A stretch of 7,304 nucleotides of DNA, taken from NCBI GenBank assembly GCA_036568625.1, contig DATCSF010000300.1:1-7304 (forward strand), given 5' to 3'. Origin of the DNA: 66-474 sp036568625. GTDB lineage: Bacteria > Pseudomonadota > Gammaproteobacteria > Xanthomonadales > Rhodanobacteraceae. The stretch's first letter is position 1. The number at the start of each line of letters is the position of its first letter. Positions 6,355 through 7,304 of this stretch are shown in pieces. Both the position numbers and the translations under genes were made by a program. The notes under the pieces were generated by a model, which did no database searches, was not told where the DNA came from, and was given only the letters and a program-made list of their open reading frames with translations.

Positions 6355-6804
6355 TCAGTCCGCCGCCCTGCGCTCCGGTTCGATGATGCGCTCGATCGCC
6401 ACCTGCAGGTAGCGGCGCGCGTAGGCCGGCCGGTGCCGCGCGAAAATCGTGCGCGCGTGCGCCACGTGCTGGTCATTCGGCGCGAACAGAAACAGGAAAG
6501 CGCCGCCCTTGCGCGCGAGTTCGGCGTCGTCCTGCAGGAATCCGGCCTCGGTGCCGGCGAATTCGGCCACGTATGCCTGCGCGCGCTGCAACCAGTTGGC
6601 TTCGCGATGCGCCTCCAGCCGGTTGATCACGAAATCGCCCGACGCCGCACGCACGTCGTCGGCGTCGATGCCGGACTCGGTGAACGCGTGTTCGGCCGCT
6701 TCGGCATCCTTCAGGCTGGCATAGCCGGCGACGATGTAGTGCTTCGGGTAGAACGTTCCGAACGAGGTGTCGCCATGCCTGAAGAATGCCCAATGCCTGA
6801 TCAT
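6355..6804 (-). CDS. Hypothetical cytoplasmic protein, 149 aa, possibly YflT-like stress-protein fold
   Basis: The ATG at 6804 is preceded by a purine-rich GGGGTGGTGG stretch. A TTG 33 nt further upstream is possible but has no better site. The product has no signal peptide or membrane span. Residues 22-60 read as a beta-alpha-beta unit: HYIVAGYASLKDAEAAEHAF, then SGIDADDVRAASGDFVI. A helical middle (62-84) carries Trp71. AGFLQDDAELARKGGAFLFL (87-106) is followed by a second helix pattern up to VAIERI. This order (strand, Ala/Glu-rich helix, Gly-Ile-Asp-Asp, then a Gly-Gly strand and a helix) reminds me of the ferredoxin-like domain of YflT/general-stress proteins, but no diagnostic motif is seen, so the link is only suggestive. 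It lies between metG, from which a terminator separates it, and the phosphoesterase operon, with 66 bp to the latter. Confidence 0.75.
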   Translation of the reverse strand: MIRHWAFFRHGDTSFGTFYPKHYIVAGYASLKDAEAAEHAFTESGIDADDVRAASGDFVINRLEAHREANWLQRAQAYVAEFAGTEAGFLQDDAELARKGGAFLFLFAPNDQHVAHARTIFARHRPAYARRYLQVAIERIIEPERRAAD

Positions 6805-6833
6805 GGCCACCACCCCGCGACTGCACGCGACAG

Positions 6834-6865
6834 CCAAGCGGGTGCGGTTTCCCTCTACCGCTTGG
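6834..6865. promoter_or_regulatory. 8-bp inverted repeat upstream of the 149-aa gene
   Basis: CCAAGCGG and CCGCTTGG are perfectly complementary arms separated by 16 bp, about 30-60 bp upstream of the ATG at 6804. The spacing, with centres 24 bp apart, would suit a dimeric regulator or an mRNA stem. No clear -35/-10 pair accompanies it, so the role is uncertain. Confidence 0.28.
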
Positions 6866-6897
6866 CGTCACAAGCGCCAGCGTGCGCCCCCCTGTGC

Positions 6898-6925
6898 AAA
6901 AAAAACGTCGTGGTTGTGTGACGAC
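6898..6925 (-). terminator. Rho-independent terminator of metG
   Basis: On the minus strand GTCGT and ACGAC pair (5 bp, 9-nt loop), followed by G and then eight T residues. The stem begins with the last base of the metG TAG codon, so gene and terminator touch. The U8 tract is the best in the window; the stem is short, which lowers confidence. It would separate metG from the genes downstream. Confidence 0.58.
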
Positions 6926-7304
6926 TATTTCACGGGCGCGCCCGTGCGCGCACCAGGATCTGTATCCAGCAAAAACAAATCGTTGCCGCCGGTTCCTGCC
7001 GAAAGGATCATCCCTTCGCTTACCCCGAAGCGCATCTTGCGTGGCGCCAGGTTGGCGATGAACACCACGTTGCGGCCGACCAGTTTTGCCGGCTCGGGAT
7101 ACGCGTTCTTGATCCCGGAAAAGATCTGGCGCTTGCCCAGTTCTCCCGCGTCCAGTTCGAAGCGCAGCAGCTTGTCCGAACCATCCACCGCTTCGCAAAC
7201 CAGTACCTTGCCGACGCGCAGGTCGAGTTTGGCGAAGTCGTCGATGGAGACGGTTTCGGCGGTCGTGGAAGTCGACGCTTGCGCTCTTGATCCCTCTCCT
7301 TCGC
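6925..7304 (-). CDS. metG: Methionyl-tRNA synthetase, C-terminal part (5' end outside window)
   Basis: The minus-strand frame is open to the window edge and encodes 125 residues before TAG at 6927-6925. After a Ser/Thr/Ala/Glu linker it reads SIDDFAKLDLRVGKVLVCEA, DGSDKLLRFELDAGE, RQIFSGIKNAYPEP, LVGRNVVFIANLAPRKMRFG, and VSEGMILSAGTG. This is the Trbp111/EMAPII-like OB-fold appended to dimeric bacterial MetRS, which helps hold tRNA; the catalytic and anticodon-binding domains lie outside. The start at 7188 suggested by an internal ATG is not real, because conserved tRNA-binding-domain sequence continues upstream of it. A free-standing tRNA-binding protein is a remote alternative, disfavoured by the linker preceding the domain. 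The gene ends at a terminator touching its stop codon. Confidence 0.93.
   Translation of the reverse strand, partial: EGEGSRAQASTSTTAETVSIDDFAKLDLRVGKVLVCEAVDGSDKLLRFELDAGELGKRQIFSGIKNAYPEPAKLVGRNVVFIANLAPRKMRFGVSEGMILSAGTGGNDLFLLDTDPGARTGAPVK

Noticed and set aside
6860..6880. TGGCG/CGCCA stem next to the metG terminator
   Set aside because: Only 5 bp, with no U-tract on either strand; it overlaps the longer 8-bp inverted repeat and is probably chance.

Overview
This 7.3-kb window is GC-rich, densely coding chromosomal DNA from a Gram-negative bacterium. An autotransporter, an outer-membrane-type lipoprotein signal, an OsmC protein and a MetRS with an appended tRNA-binding domain together suggest a gammaproteobacterium. 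A Xanthomonadales/Rhodanobacteraceae-like host is my best guess from gene style, but it is not proven by anything here. I see no tRNA, rRNA, CRISPR array, insertion sequence or phage gene.

Layout. Positions 2-3346 (+) hold the 3' part of a large type Va autotransporter: a repeat-rich beta-helix passenger, an autochaperone-like segment, a linker, and a 12-strand-type beta-barrel ending in Phe. Positions 3347-3517 are a short gap with one hairpin and no gene. Positions 3518-3728 (+) hold a small unknown gene whose frame seems broken by one extra G in a G4 run; its restored end overlaps the ATG of the next gene by 4 nt. Positions 3725-4138 (+) encode an OsmC-like thiol peroxidase. A 42-bp convergent gap with two hairpins follows.

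Everything to the right is on the minus strand, read from high to low coordinates. The 3' end of metG (from the window edge to 6925) stops at a hairpin plus U8 terminator. Next come a 149-aa hypothetical protein (6804-6355), a secreted lipoprotein of the phosphoesterase/acid phosphatase family (6288-5137), and a periplasmic, divergent cyclophilin-type prolyl isomerase (5140-4181). The phosphoesterase stop and the isomerase GTG start overlap as GTGA, so these two are very probably co-translated. An envelope enzyme with many cysteines would thus be paired with a periplasmic folding factor.

The window is mostly ordinary housekeeping and envelope genes. I found no convincing new system. The points most worth checking are the apparent frameshift at 3648-3651, the internally duplicated and compositionally distinct autotransporter passenger, the coupled phosphoesterase-cyclophilin pair with a degenerate cyclophilin active site, and the two adjacent inverted repeats just upstream of the phosphoesterase.
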